Part shown: one piece after another, positions 15,868 to 25,656 of the stretch
Position numbering within the stretch: the stretch's first letter is position 1
Layout of the letters: each line of letters starts with the position of its first letter
Source: Oleiphilaceae bacterium
GTDB lineage: Bacteria; Pseudomonadota; Gammaproteobacteria; Pseudomonadales; Oleiphilaceae
DNA length: 64,000 nucleotides
NCBI GenBank assembly: GCA_022447365.1
Contig: JAKVBL010000005.1
Coordinates: 310,001-374,000 of the forward strand
Direction of reading: 5' to 3'
Position numbers and translations under genes: made by a program
Notes under the pieces: generated by a model
Database searches by the model: none
Seen by the model: only the letters and a program-made list of their open reading frames with translations
Told to the model about the DNA's origin: nothing

Positions 15868-16752
15868 TTACCTTGAGTTATCCTTTGCGAACGTCTCAAC
15901 TTCATTTAGCTTTTGATGAGCAGGAGAGAGTGAAACTCCCTTGGCTATAAAGCCCTTGAATTTGGCGCTAGCCTCGTTCAAAACCTGTCTTGCTTCTGTC
16001 TCAGTTGAAAGTCGACAAAAACAACATGCTCCAGTTCCTGTTAGCTTTGTTGGTCCATATTTACTCAACCAATCAATTGCTTCTTTAACAGTAGGGTAGA
16101 GCTGCTTAACTAGTGCTTCGCAATCGTTGTGAAGCGTGTTTAGTGCCTGTCCCTCTAAAGCGGGCGCTATTCTCATCTTTGGAGTGTCTCTTGTCAACAC
16201 TTCATTTGAAAAAATTTTTACCGTACTAATGTGTGCTTCTGGTGCTAGTACAACATACCAACAATCTGGTGTTTTTATAGGCGATAATTGCTCGCCAATG
16301 CCTTCTGCCCATGATGTTTTTCCGTTTACGAATACTGGAACATCGGCACCTAATTGAATCCCTAAGTCGCAAAGTTTTTCGTTACTTAAATTGCATTGCC
16401 ATAGGTAATTTAGAGCAATTAATGTCGTCGCTGCATCAGAGCTGCCACCACCCACACCTCCGCCCATGGGGAGACGTTTGTTTAATGTAATGTCGACCCC
16501 TTTATAGTTTGTGGCGAAGGGTTCCAAAATTTTTGCGGCTTGGTAGATCAGATTGTCTTCGACAGGAATGTCGTTGAACTCAGGTTTGATCGTAATAGCT
16601 TGGCTTGAGTTCAGTTCAAAATATAGTTCGTCCCCAAAATCGAGAAGTTGAAAAACTGTTTGAAGTTCATGGTAGCCGTCTGGTCTGCGCCCGTTGATAT
16701 GTAGAAACAGATTTAACTTGGCGGGGGCTGGAAGGCTTAAAGAATGGACCAT
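15868..16752 (-). CDS. ispE: 4-diphosphocytidyl-2-C-methyl-D-erythritol kinase
   Basis: A 294-residue GHMP kinase of the MEP isoprenoid pathway that phosphorylates the 2-hydroxyl of CDP-methylerythritol. The N-terminal PAPAKLNLFLHINGRRPDGYH (with the conserved Lys12) and the glycine-rich ATP loop LPMGGGVGGGSSDAATT (94-110) are visible. The start overlaps the end of lolB by 16 bases, so it is translationally coupled to it. The lolB-ispE-tRNA-Gln-prs order is conserved. Confidence 0.97.
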   Translation of the reverse strand: MVHSLSLPAPAKLNLFLHINGRRPDGYHELQTVFQLLDFGDELYFELNSSQAITIKPEFNDIPVEDNLIYQAAKILEPFATNYKGVDITLNKRLPMGGGVGGGSSDAATTLIALNYLWQCNLSNEKLCDLGIQLGADVPVFVNGKTSWAEGIGEQLSPIKTPDCWYVVLAPEAHISTVKIFSNEVLTRDTPKMRIAPALEGQALNTLHNDCEALVKQLYPTVKEAIDWLSKYGPTKLTGTGACCFCRLSTETEARQVLNEASAKFKGFIAKGVSLSPAHQKLNEVETFAKDNSR

Positions 16753-17339
16753 TGTGCAACTACCAGTGTAATACGCGTGTCGTTTTGTTCGATTTTGATT
16801 CGGCCAGGTAAGGGAAGGTTCGATACATCGTGGTAGCGATCTAGGTGTATTGTCCAGCCATCTTGTTCAAGTGTAGATAGTAGGCCTTGTTCGTTGAGCG
16901 TTTCTTGGGATTTAGATTGCGGTGCTGGAATGCCGCGCAGCCAATAGCGAATTCTTTGTATAGGTAAGGGGCTGCCTAGTAACTCTTTGATTGTGTAGTT
17001 AGGGTAGTCTGATCTAACTGGTTCTTGGCCGGGTTCGTTAGCCTCAATCCAGGCGGCGGTGCCTTTCAGTTCGATGGCGCCTAATCCAAAGAATGTAGAA
17101 CTTAATTCGATTTGGTATTTGTCAGCGTCTTGAAGCCAGTTGTTGATGGCGACGCTGAAAGCTTCCTCGCTATTGCGAAAGCCTAGTTTGCCATTAAATT
17201 GAAAGGTCTCAATTTGATAAAGCTTAGCGCGGAGTTCTTTTGAGCCGTCGTTTTCGAAGCTTTTATAGCTACTAGAGCAGCTCATCAGTAATAAGCTGAA
17301 CACTATCGTGAGAGTCCAGCGAGATATGGTTTGAGGCAT
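16737..17339 (-). CDS. lolB: Outer-membrane lipoprotein receptor LolB
   Basis: A 200-residue lipoprotein with signal lipobox LLMSC (Cys21). It has the LolB features: a FQFNGKLGFRN segment, a central SSTFFGLGAIEL strand pair and a PLPIQRIRYWLRGIP helix region. LolB accepts lipoproteins from the periplasmic carrier LolA and inserts them in the outer membrane. It lies six bases after the TPR lipoprotein gene and overlaps ispE, so the three form an operon. Confidence 0.93.
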   Translation of the reverse strand: MPQTISRWTLTIVFSLLLMSCSSSYKSFENDGSKELRAKLYQIETFQFNGKLGFRNSEEAFSVAINNWLQDADKYQIELSSTFFGLGAIELKGTAAWIEANEPGQEPVRSDYPNYTIKELLGSPLPIQRIRYWLRGIPAPQSKSQETLNEQGLLSTLEQDGWTIHLDRYHDVSNLPLPGRIKIEQNDTRITLVVAQWSIL

Positions 17340-17345
17340 TTTCTT

Positions 17346-19199
17346 TTAAGACTCTGAGTTTGTTTCTAACTCAGGCTCTGGTTGGTCTTCGGCAGAGTTT
17401 GTAGTGCTATCTTCAGAGTCAGCGTTGGGTTCAAGCATTTCGGGTGCAAGTCTCTGTAGCGTCTCTATTAATACCTTATGATCTGGTTGTTGACGCAAAC
17501 TGTTGCTCCAAACAGTTCTTGCTTGGTCTTTTTTGTCGAGTGACCAAAGTGCCTCGCCTAAGTGTGCTGCTACTTCTCCGTCTGGATATTTTAAGTACGC
17601 TGCACCTAGTAACTGTACCGCTTCTTCGGCTTTTCCTAATCGGAAAAGGACCCAGCCCATGCTATCCATGATGGCTGGATTATCTGGTTTTAGCACAAGC
17701 GCCTTGCCAATGAGTTGCGCAGCTTCCTCGAGTCGATCTGTGCGATCAGCCAAGGTATAACCTAGGGCGTTCAGGGCAATCGCATTATTTGGGTTTTGGT
17801 CGATGAGGTGGCGCAGGTCTGCTTCCATTTCTTCAAGCCGATCGTCGCCTTCGTAATGCATTGCTCGTGCGTAGACGAGTTGTTCATCATTTGGATAATC
17901 AGCAATACCTTTGTCGAGGCTCTCTAATGCTGCGTCACGTTGGTCAAATGTGTTCAATAGCTTGTATTCAATGAGCCATAATCTGACTTCGTTGTTTGGC
18001 TGTTCTTTGCGCAGGCTTGCAAGTAATTCGATCGCTTCATCTTGGCGATCAAGCTTGGTAAGTATGTAGGCCTGACGTTCAACAGACGAATTGTAATGTG
18101 TTCCAGGTGAGACGGCTTTGAAGTAGTTAAGTGCTTCTTCAAGTTGTTCCTGTTCTTCTGAATATCGACCAAGGTAGTAGTTTGCGTCGTTTTTGTGCGC
18201 AGGGTAATTTTTCAATTGCTCGAAGACGACAGTTGCTTCTTCTGGTTTGTTAATTTCTAAAAGTAGAAGAGCGTACGAAAGTTTTAAGCTTGGTGATTCA
18301 GGGTAATATTCTATCAGTTGAGCAAATACGTTTGCTGCGTCTTCTGTTTGCCCGCGTTCAATTAGGAGGCTTGCGTATAGTCTTCCAATTGCATTGTTAT
18401 CTGGAAAGTCGTCAAACGCATCAGCTGAATATTCGAGCGCTTCTTGTTTCTTTCCGCTCTCGTTCAAACAGTTAGCTTTGACGATAGCTGCTTGTTGGAA
18501 TCGTGGTTGTACTTTTAAAACGGCGTCTAGGTTGGCAATCGCTTCATCGCATTGCTTCAAATTGCGTTGAACTAATGCAATGCTGTACTGCACCTCCCAG
18601 CTCTCTGGGTATTGTTCAAATAAATCTTTATACAGGGTAAGAAGTGCTTGTTTTCCTTCTTCGCTTTCTTGTGCTGAATTGATAGCAAGTGCTTCAACAG
18701 ATGTGTTGCCTCCTAGACGCAAAATCTCTGAGGTGTGAAACATTGCTTGCGTGTAGTCTTTGTCGAGAGCGTATTGATAGCCAAGCAGTTGGTGTGCGGC
18801 GATCGAGTTTTCATCTTCTTCAAGCCAGAGCATTGCCAGCTCTTTAATTGCTTCACCATCTTTGGCGATTTGTGCGGCATTTATTGCGCGTAAAATGACA
18901 GCAGGGTCTCGGGTGACTTGTGCTTGATGAATATAATTCACAAGTGTTATATCAAACTGGTTTCGCTGAGATGCGATTTCAGCAACCAGTAAATCATATA
19001 GCGTGTCTTGTTCGACAGAAAAGTCTTGGTATGTGACGTCTTCTTGTGCTGAGTTGGACTTAACCTCTGCGTCAGTCGGGGCTGTGTTTTGTGTGTTGAG
19101 AAGGCTCGCACAACCACTAAGAGTGATGAGCGCGCTTAAAACAAATGCGAAGCGAAATGAATTCAAAGGTGTCTCTTTTATCGTTACTAGATGAGGCAT
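17346..19199 (-). CDS. TPR-repeat lipoprotein upstream of lolB
   Basis: A 617-residue predicted lipoprotein with lipobox LSGC (Cys30) and about a dozen tetratricopeptide repeats, ending in an acidic Glu/Ser-rich tail. I chose ATG 19199 because it puts the hydrophobic signal near the N-terminus; the longer frame from 19313 would add 38 residues and overlap the hemA promoter region. A TPR lipoprotein beside lolB and divergent from hemA is conserved in pseudomonads and marine relatives. It is likely outer-membrane-anchored and protein-binding; its exact function is unknown. Confidence 0.85.
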   Translation of the reverse strand: MPHLVTIKETPLNSFRFAFVLSALITLSGCASLLNTQNTAPTDAEVKSNSAQEDVTYQDFSVEQDTLYDLLVAEIASQRNQFDITLVNYIHQAQVTRDPAVILRAINAAQIAKDGEAIKELAMLWLEEDENSIAAHQLLGYQYALDKDYTQAMFHTSEILRLGGNTSVEALAINSAQESEEGKQALLTLYKDLFEQYPESWEVQYSIALVQRNLKQCDEAIANLDAVLKVQPRFQQAAIVKANCLNESGKKQEALEYSADAFDDFPDNNAIGRLYASLLIERGQTEDAANVFAQLIEYYPESPSLKLSYALLLLEINKPEEATVVFEQLKNYPAHKNDANYYLGRYSEEQEQLEEALNYFKAVSPGTHYNSSVERQAYILTKLDRQDEAIELLASLRKEQPNNEVRLWLIEYKLLNTFDQRDAALESLDKGIADYPNDEQLVYARAMHYEGDDRLEEMEADLRHLIDQNPNNAIALNALGYTLADRTDRLEEAAQLIGKALVLKPDNPAIMDSMGWVLFRLGKAEEAVQLLGAAYLKYPDGEVAAHLGEALWSLDKKDQARTVWSNSLRQQPDHKVLIETLQRLAPEMLEPNADSEDSTTNSAEDQPEPELETNSES

Positions 19200-19325
19200 A
19201 AACGCCGTTATGATGACATACCGCTTAATACTGTCAATGTTGTCGATAAGACATTGTGTAATTCGCATGGAATATTTCTCACGCTCTTTGTAAAATAGGG
19301 ATTTAATTCTCAAATTCTGTAATCA

Positions 19326-20585
19326 ATGTCCATCCTTGCCTTCGGCATAAATCATAAAACAGCTCCAATAGAGTTAAGGGAGAAAGTTGCTTTCGACCCT
19401 TTGGCGCTTATGGATGCCTTGTCGTCTTTCGTTGCGCAGCATCAGGTGAGCGAGGGCGTTATTTTGTCTACGTGTAACCGGACGGAGATATATTGTTCGG
19501 TTGATGGCGGTTACGGAAAACGTGATGTTTCAGATTGGCTCGCGAAATTTCACCACCTTAATGTCGACCTTATTGAGCGAAATTGCTTCTGTTATGGCAA
19601 CGACGATGCAGTGCGACATGTTATGCGTGTCGCGGCGGGCTTGGAGTCACTTGTGTTGGGTGAGCCGCAGATCTTAGGGCAGCTCAAATCTGCGTATGCT
19701 AGTGCGCTTGAGGCGGGCTCAGTTACTGGGCGGTTGGGGCGTCTCCTTGAAACGAGTTTCTCGACGGCTAAACAGGTGCGTACAGAGACGGCGATTGGCG
19801 AGAGTGCAGTATCGGTTGCAGCGACGTCAGTGGTTTTGGCAAAGCAGTTATTTGGTCAGTTGAGTCAGAGCAAAGCGTTGTTGGTCGGAGCGGGTAAAAC
19901 AACTGAGCTTGTAGCGAAACACTTACGTCAAGCTGGCATTAAAGACTTAACTATTGCGAATCGTACTTTGGCGCGTGCGCAAGATTTGGTAGATGAAGTC
20001 GGTGGTCAAGCAGCTTTAATAGGTGATATTCCTGATTTATTGGTCGATGCAGACATTGTTATTTCCTCTACTGCGAGTCCACTGCCAGTTCTAGGTAAGG
20101 GCGCTGTTGAGCGTGCATTAAAGTTAAGGAAACATCGGCCGTTTTTCATGGTGGATATCGCGGTCCCTAGAGATATCGAACCGCAAGTGGGTGAATTGGC
20201 GGATGTGTATTTATATACGGTTGATGACCTTGCCAATGTGATTGATGAGAATAAGCGTTCGAGAGAAAGGGCTGCTGACGATGCCGAGTCGATTATTAAC
20301 GCTGGAGTGCGCCGATTTACGAGTGATTTGCGTATTTCAAAAGCGGGGGACGGCTTAAGACGATTCAGAGCGCATGCTGAAAATATCCGCCTAAACGAAG
20401 TAGAAAAGGCGGTTAGTGCTTTGCAGCAAGGAGCTGACCCTGAGAAAGTCGTGAGGAGTTTGTCTCGAACTCTCACGCAAAAGTTATTGCACGAACCGAC
20501 CGTCTCTGTTCGTGATGATGCTGCAGCCGGGAAAGCTGAAACGGCACAGTTGTTATTGAATTTATTTAAACTTGATGAAGAGTAG
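19326..20585 (+). CDS. hemA: Glutamyl-tRNA reductase
   Basis: A 419-residue enzyme that reduces Glu-tRNA to glutamate-1-semialdehyde, the first step of the C5 haem pathway. The N-terminal catalytic domain has GINHKTAP and the thioester Cys50 in STCNRTEIY. The NADPH-binding domain contains LLVGAGKTTELVAKHL, and the C-terminal dimerisation helix begins near residue 320. It is first in a hemA-prfA-prmC-moeB-like set, a conserved order. Haem supply is relevant to the iron locus but is not visibly linked to it. Confidence 0.98.
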   Translation: MSILAFGINHKTAPIELREKVAFDPLALMDALSSFVAQHQVSEGVILSTCNRTEIYCSVDGGYGKRDVSDWLAKFHHLNVDLIERNCFCYGNDDAVRHVMRVAAGLESLVLGEPQILGQLKSAYASALEAGSVTGRLGRLLETSFSTAKQVRTETAIGESAVSVAATSVVLAKQLFGQLSQSKALLVGAGKTTELVAKHLRQAGIKDLTIANRTLARAQDLVDEVGGQAALIGDIPDLLVDADIVISSTASPLPVLGKGAVERALKLRKHRPFFMVDIAVPRDIEPQVGELADVYLYTVDDLANVIDENKRSRERAADDAESIINAGVRRFTSDLRISKAGDGLRRFRAHAENIRLNEVEKAVSALQQGADPEKVVRSLSRTLTQKLLHEPTVSVRDDAAAGKAETAQLLLNLFKLDEE

Positions 20586-20628
20586 CGCTGCTACACTTCT
20601 CGTACTTTATTTTTAGTGAAACATATAT

Positions 20629-21714
20629 ATGAAAGAGTCTTTGCTACTCCGTCTTGAAGAAATTACGGAGCGATATGAAGAGTTGGGCGCGTTGTTGAGC
20701 GACCCAGAAGTGATTTCTGATCAAGATAAATTCCGTGCCTACTCCAAAGAATATTCAGAAATCGAGCCTGTCGTGCAGTGTTTTGCTCGCTTTAACCAAG
20801 CGAAAGATGACATTGAAGAGGCGAAATTGTTGATGGAAGACGGTGATGCCGAGATGCGAGAAATGGCGCAAGAAGAGTTAGGCGAAGCTGAGAAAAATAT
20901 GGAGGTCTTATCGGATGAGTTACAAATGCTCTTGTTGCCGAAAGACCCGAATGATGGCAATAACGTGTTTTTGGAAATTCGTGCCGGTACAGGCGGTGAC
21001 GAAGCTGCGATTTTCTCAGGTGACTTGTTTCGCATGTACTCTCGTTATGCGGAGCAAAAGCGTTGGAAGATTGAAGTTGTAAGTGAAAGCCTTGGTGAAC
21101 ATGGTGGTTACAAAGAAATCATTACGCGTGTGATTGGTGACGGTGTCTATGGCGCGTTGAAGTTTGAATCCGGTGCGCACCGTGTGCAGCGCGTTCCTGA
21201 AACTGAATCGCAAGGTCGTATTCATACGTCAGCATGCACGGTTGCGGTTATGCCTGAAATCGAATCTGTTGATGATGTTGAGATTAATAAGGCTGATCTT
21301 CGAATTGATACTTTCCGTGCATCGGGTGCGGGTGGTCAGCACGTCAACAAAACTGACTCTGCAATTCGTATTACTCACTTGCCAACAGGCGTAGTTGTTG
21401 AGTGTCAGGACGAACGTTCCCAGCACAAAAACAAAGCTAAGGCGATGACCTTGCTTGCGTCTAAGTTATTGAGTGCAGAACAAGAGGCGGCTGCAGCTGA
21501 GCAATCGTCTCAGCGCAAGAGTTTGGTAGGCAGTGGAGATCGTTCAGAGCGAATCCGAACATATAACTATCCGCAAGGGCGTGTCACGGATCATCGCATC
21601 AATCTTACCTTGTATAAGCTTGCTGAGGTGATGGAAGGTGATCTCGGGACTGTGATCGATCCTTTGTTGCATGAGCATCAAGCCGAGCTTCTTGCGAGCA
21701 TGAATGACGCATAA
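20629..21714 (+). CDS. prfA: Peptide chain release factor 1
   Basis: A 361-residue release factor for UAA and UAG. The GGQ tripeptide (235-237, in [10 protein letters not shown]) enters the peptidyl-transferase centre. The upstream [19 protein letters not shown] region holds the codon-recognition domain. The length is the normal bacterial one. It starts 43 bases after hemA, and its TAA is followed directly by the ATG of prmC, whose product methylates the GGQ glutamine. Confidence 0.98.
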   Translation: MKESLLLRLEEITERYEELGALLSDPEVISDQDKFRAYSKEYSEIEPVVQCFARFNQAKDDIEEAKLLMEDGDAEMREMAQEELGEAEKNMEVLSDELQMLLLPKDPNDGNNVFLEIRAGTGGDEAAIFSGDLFRMYSRYAEQKRWKIEVVSESLGEHGGYKEIITRVIGDGVYGALKFESGAHRVQRVPETESQGRIHTSACTVAVMPEIESVDDVEINKADLRIDTFRASGAGGQHVNKTDSAIRITHLPTGVVVECQDERSQHKNKAKAMTLLASKLLSAEQEAAAAEQSSQRKSLVGSGDRSERIRTYNYPQGRVTDHRINLTLYKLAEVMEGDLGTVIDPLLHEHQAELLASMNDA

Positions 21715-22560
21715 ATGAGTGCTCAGATAACAATAGAGCAGGCACTCGCAATGAGTGCCGATATTCAAAGCGAAACACCTGAACTTGATGTCCAATTGTT
21801 GTTAGCGCATGTCTTGCAGGTAGAGCCAAGTTATTTTCGTACTTGGCCCGAAAAGTCCCTCAGCGTAGAGCAATCTCAAACCTACCGTCATTTATTGCAA
21901 GAGCGTCTTAAGGGGCGGCCTGTAGCACATCTGACGGGTAGTCGAGGTTTCTGGACGCTCGATCTTATTGTTAATGAAAGTACTCTCATTCCTCGTCCTG
22001 ATACCGAATGCTTAGTTGAAGCGGCGTTAGACTTATTGGCTGATGTTGAGGCGGCGAGTGTACTTGATCTAGGGACGGGTACGGGCGCTATAGCACTAGC
22101 TCTAGCAAGTGAACAACGAAATTGGACTGTGCTAGGTTCAGATCTAGAGTCGGATGCGGTTCTTTTAGCGCGCTCAAATGCAGCTAAAAACCAAATTCGA
22201 AACGTCGATTTTGTTCAAGGCTCATGGTTTGACCCGATCGATAAAGATGCTAAGTTTGATTTGATCGTGAGCAATCCACCTTATATCGACGAGAATGACG
22301 TCCATTTGTCTCAAGGTGATGTGCGATACGAACCCTTGTCAGCGCTTGTTGCGGCAGAGCATGGTTTGTCTGATATAAAGCTTATTTCGAATTTAGCAAG
22401 ATCTCACCTTAAGAACGGTGCGTGGCTGATACTTGAGCATGGTTATGATCAGGGAGATGATGTTCGACGTATTTTGAGTCAGTTTGATTACGAGAGTATC
22501 GAAACGCGGCAGGATTACGGTAGCAACGACCGGTTCACGATCGGACGATTCTATGGATAA
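21715..22560 (+). CDS. prmC: Release factor glutamine N5-methyltransferase
   Basis: A 281-residue SAM-dependent methyltransferase that modifies the Gln of the GGQ motif in RF1 and RF2. It has the SAM-binding motif VLDLGTGTGAIALALA (117-132) and the catalytic NPPY (187-190). An N-terminal helical domain with ISRRGFW-like GSRGFWTLDL and PRPDTE is typical. The gene abuts prfA with no gap. Confidence 0.96.
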   Translation: MSAQITIEQALAMSADIQSETPELDVQLLLAHVLQVEPSYFRTWPEKSLSVEQSQTYRHLLQERLKGRPVAHLTGSRGFWTLDLIVNESTLIPRPDTECLVEAALDLLADVEAASVLDLGTGTGAIALALASEQRNWTVLGSDLESDAVLLARSNAAKNQIRNVDFVQGSWFDPIDKDAKFDLIVSNPPYIDENDVHLSQGDVRYEPLSALVAAEHGLSDIKLISNLARSHLKNGAWLILEHGYDQGDDVRRILSQFDYESIETRQDYGSNDRFTIGRFYG

Positions 22561-23320
22561 GGCTTCTATGGATAATAAAATGAATGATGAGGCTTTGTTG
22601 CGGTATAGCCGACAGTTAATGCTACCGGGATTTGATGTGGCAGGGCAGTTAGCTTTAAGCAATGCGCGTATCTTGATTATTGGGGCTGGTGGCTTGGGGT
22701 CTCCTGCGGCGTTGTATCTGGCTGCCGCTGGCGCGGGGCGACTTACCATTGTGGATGACGATATCGTTGAATTGAGTAACTTGCAGCGTCAGATTGCGCA
22801 TGGTGAGTCTGCCATAGGGCAGTCAAAAGTTGTGTCTGCGAAAGATAGTCTCAAGGCATTGAATAAGCATTGCGAGGTTATTGCATTAGAACAAAGGTTT
22901 GTAGAGTCTGATTGGGCGGAAAAGCTTTCTGAGTTTGATGTGGTGTTAGATTGTAGTGATAACTTTGAGACGCGCTTTTCAGTAAACCGCCTTTGCGTGA
23001 AATCGAAGGTTCCGCTAGTTTCAGGTGCTGCAATTCGTATGGAAGGGCAGTTGGCGATATATGATTCTAGAGAGGATGATTCGCCTTGTTATCGATGCTT
23101 ATATGATGAGCAAGGTAACGAAAACCTTAACTGTTCAACCAATGGTGTGATGGCGCCGCTAGTTGGGGTGATTGGCTCAATGCAGGCTTTGGAGGCTATA
23201 AAGCTGGTGTCTGGATATGGTGAGCGCAGTGCCGGGAAATTGTTGATCTATGATGCTCTGTCTTTAGACTGGCGTACCTTGAAATTGCGCAAGGATCCTG
23301 AGTGCCCCGAGTGTGCGTAG
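22553..23320 (+). CDS. HesA/MoeB/ThiF family adenylyltransferase
   Basis: A 255-residue E1-like enzyme. It has RYSRQLMLPGFDVAGQ, the nucleotide loop GAGGLGSPAALYLAAAG, and DDDIVELSNLQRQ, the family's ATP-contact segment. Two Cys-x-x-Cys pairs (CYRC and CPEC near the end) probably bind zinc. These enzymes adenylate the C-terminal glycine of sulfur-carrier proteins (MoaD in molybdopterin synthesis, ThiS in thiamine synthesis); which one applies cannot be told, although MoeB is common at this position after prmC. There is no rhodanese domain. Start is uncertain: ATG at 22553 overlaps prmC by eight bases, and ATG at 22568 has a better-placed AAGG upstream. Confidence 0.9.
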   Translation: MDKASMDNKMNDEALLRYSRQLMLPGFDVAGQLALSNARILIIGAGGLGSPAALYLAAAGAGRLTIVDDDIVELSNLQRQIAHGESAIGQSKVVSAKDSLKALNKHCEVIALEQRFVESDWAEKLSEFDVVLDCSDNFETRFSVNRLCVKSKVPLVSGAAIRMEGQLAIYDSREDDSPCYRCLYDEQGNENLNCSTNGVMAPLVGVIGSMQALEAIKLVSGYGERSAGKLLIYDALSLDWRTLKLRKDPECPECA

Positions 23321-23330
23321 TTGCGATTGA

Positions 23331-23374
23331 ATAACAAAAAAGCCGGAGATTAAATGCTCCGGCTTTTTTGTTAT
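23331..23374. terminator. Bidirectional terminator between moeB-like gene and phoH
   Basis: A perfect 18-bp stem (23331-23348 with 23357-23374) has a GC-rich core GCCGGAG/CTCCGGC flanked by A6 and T6 runs. It serves the convergent genes on both sides. Confidence 0.92.
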
Positions 23375-23391
23375 GGGGTGATGCTAGTTAC

Positions 23392-24789
23392 TTAATCATG
23401 AAAATTATTCGCGACGTAATCTGCTAGACGAGATCGTTCAACGCTTGTGAGTGTGATGTGAGCGTAGTGCTCCCAATTTCTCATGCGGTCGATCGCGTAA
23501 CTAAATCCGCTTGTATTGGCGCTGAGGTAAGGTGTGTCGATCTGCTTGAGGTTGCCGATCGCGACAACTTTAGTTCCTGGGCCTGCGCGTGAGATGAGGC
23601 CAAGCATTTGCGCCGCGGTCAGGTTTTGGGCTTCATCAATTAGGAAGAACTTTCCTGAGAAGCTTCTACCTCGCATGAAGCTTGAGCTTTTTATTTTGAC
23701 GCGATTCTTAAGAAACTCGAGCCCTGATTTTCGCTCAAACTCATTGCCTTCTGGGTTCGCCGCTAAGGTTTCGAGTGCGTCCGTAATTGCACCCATCCAA
23801 GGTTCGATTTTGGCTTCTTCTTCGCCTGGTAAAAAGCCTATATCTTCTCCCATCGGAACGGTCGCGCGAGTGACAATGATCTCATCGTAGAATTTATCTT
23901 CGTACACAAGTTGTAGCGCTGCAGCGAGGGTTAACAAGGTTTTACCCGTACCTGCATCGCCAGCTATCGTTACAAAATCAATTTCGGGGTCGGTAAGAAT
24001 AGAAAGCGCGTAGTTTTGCTCCTGGTTACGCGCTTGAATACCCCAGCAATGATAATGTTGCTCGAAATCAGGGAGTATTTCGATCATAGCTTCTTTGCCA
24101 TTGGTGGCGCGAAGAATGCCGCGAAAGTTTTGTTGGTTATTTGAGTTTGAGTAAATGTGCGTGTTGATCGGCCAATTTCCGACCCAAGGCGCTTTTATGT
24201 AATAGATAATGATGGTGCCGACATCTTGAGAGTCCTCGCGTTCGGTTCGGATTTCAACACCTTCAGCTTCCCACATCTCTTCAGTGATTTCTATTTGGCC
24301 GGAGAATAGAGATTCATCACCAATGCTTGCTACTTGGTCGTTACGATAATCTTCTGAGATGATTCCACGGACGACAGCTTTGATGCGCATGTTGATGTCT
24401 TTCGTGACAAGAACGACGCTTGTATCGGTATTCTCAAAGTCGTCGCGTAACTGTTTAGCGACATCAATGATTTCGTTATCAGCAACCGTTTGTCTATCTT
24501 TTTCGAAGGTTTGGAATATAAGCTTCCCGCCTCCGTCTAGGGCAATCCCCTCAGGGAGCTGGTCTATATCTGCTTGTGAAAGGAGTTCGTCGAGATAGCG
24601 GTGTGCTTGTCGCGCATTTCTGGCGGTATCTCGTTGGCCACGTTTGTGGCTATCAAGTTCTTCTAAGACGCGAAGAGGGATAAAAACAGTTTGTTCTTCG
24701 AATTTAAATATTGATTCAGGCTCGTGGAGCAGAACATTGGTATCAAGTACATAAATTTTACTATCGGTTTTTTTGTTACTTATAACCAT
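23392..24789 (-). CDS. PhoH family protein with N-terminal PIN domain (PhoH2 type)
   Basis: A 465-residue fusion. Residues 10-140 form a PIN nuclease domain with YVLDTNVLLHEP (Asp16) and later conserved acidic residues (DNEIIDVA, VTKD). Residues 255-460 form the PhoH ATPase, with Walker A GDAGTGKT (277-284) and Walker B FFLIDEAQNLT. PhoH2 proteins are proposed RNA helicase/RNases. It probably shares a transcript with the CBS-domain gene 71 bases upstream. The family is widespread and its in vivo substrate unsettled. Confidence 0.92.
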   Translation of the reverse strand: MVISNKKTDSKIYVLDTNVLLHEPESIFKFEEQTVFIPLRVLEELDSHKRGQRDTARNARQAHRYLDELLSQADIDQLPEGIALDGGGKLIFQTFEKDRQTVADNEIIDVAKQLRDDFENTDTSVVLVTKDINMRIKAVVRGIISEDYRNDQVASIGDESLFSGQIEITEEMWEAEGVEIRTEREDSQDVGTIIIYYIKAPWVGNWPINTHIYSNSNNQQNFRGILRATNGKEAMIEILPDFEQHYHCWGIQARNQEQNYALSILTDPEIDFVTIAGDAGTGKTLLTLAAALQLVYEDKFYDEIIVTRATVPMGEDIGFLPGEEEAKIEPWMGAITDALETLAANPEGNEFERKSGLEFLKNRVKIKSSSFMRGRSFSGKFFLIDEAQNLTAAQMLGLISRAGPGTKVVAIGNLKQIDTPYLSANTSGFSYAIDRMRNWEHYAHITLTSVERSRLADYVANNFHD

Positions 24790-24860
24790 CTTGAATTCCT
24801 TCGAAGTGAATGTGCATTTAGGTTTCGCGGCCCTCCGAGTTGTTTGCGCGCATCATTAAC

Positions 24861-25337
24861 TTAGTTGAGTTGTTCGACAATAACTTTGAGTAAATCGTAA
24901 GTCGTAATGATGCCGCTTACGTCATCACCATGTTTTACAAATACTCTATGAAGGTGTTCGTTCATCATGAGTTTTGATACTTCTGTAATGGGAGTATCTT
25001 CTGGTACGGACACTAAGATAGGGGTCATGATGTCGTTAACTTCGACAGGCATATTGGCAAGGCCTTCGAAAATCATCATTCTTAAACGGCGAACTTCTTG
25101 CTGCTCCTCTTCGCTCATTTCAGCTTCGTAAGGAGAACTCGAACCATCAAAATGGAATTCCGCAATATCTTTGAGTGTTGCAATGCCGATGATTTTGCCT
25201 TCATCGTTCGCAACAGGGCTGCCGATAATATCGTTGTCGCTTAGGAATTTCTTGAACCGTTCCATTGTCCAAGATTGCGGCACTGACTTTACGTTGGGAG
25301 TCATGATGTCTTTTGCGGTGAGCGATTTTACTGACAT
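24861..25337 (-). CDS. Two-CBS-domain protein
   Basis: A 158-residue protein consisting almost only of two CBS motifs: KDIMTPNVKSVPQSWTMERF at the start and NDIMTPILVSVPEDTPITEV from about residue 101. The insert between them is acidic (EAEMSEEEQQEV). CBS pairs bind adenosyl nucleotides and usually sense energy or ionic state. The gene stands alone as a small regulator between minE and phoH on the same strand; the partner and ligand are unknown. Confidence 0.85.
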   Translation of the reverse strand: MSVKSLTAKDIMTPNVKSVPQSWTMERFKKFLSDNDIIGSPVANDEGKIIGIATLKDIAEFHFDGSSSPYEAEMSEEEQQEVRRLRMMIFEGLANMPVEVNDIMTPILVSVPEDTPITEVSKLMMNEHLHRVFVKHGDDVSGIITTYDLLKVIVEQLN

Positions 25338-25407
25338 TATTTTTTTTCGCCTTTATACGAGATTTCTTATGACTCAGAGAAAGTGCCGTCCACTGGCACT
25401 CATTATC

Positions 25408-25656
25408 TTACTCTGGGAGCATGACGTTCAGTTCAAGAACCGAACAGTCATCATTTTTATCAAGTTGGACCTGTACTTGGTCTTGATTGATAGATACGTA
25501 CTTGCGAATAACCTCAAGAATTTCTTTTTGAAGCATTGGCAGGTAATCGGGCTGCTCGCGCTGCCCACGTTCATGAGCAACAATTATTTGTAAGCGTTCC
25601 TTCGCGATAGATGCGGTGTTCTTCTTGGTGCTTTTAAAATAATCTAAAAAACTCAT
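25408..25656 (-). CDS. minE: Cell division topological specificity factor MinE
   Basis: An 82-residue protein. The N-terminal helix that binds MinD and membrane ([20 protein letters not shown]) is followed by the dimerisation part with [12 protein letters not shown] and ending in [10 protein letters not shown]. It drives pole-to-pole MinCD oscillation. Its start overlaps the minD stop by four bases (ATGA type), so the pair is translationally coupled. Confidence 0.97.
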   Translation of the reverse strand: MSFLDYFKSTKKNTASIAKERLQIIVAHERGQREQPDYLPMLQKEILEVIRKYVSINQDQVQVQLDKNDDCSVLELNVMLPE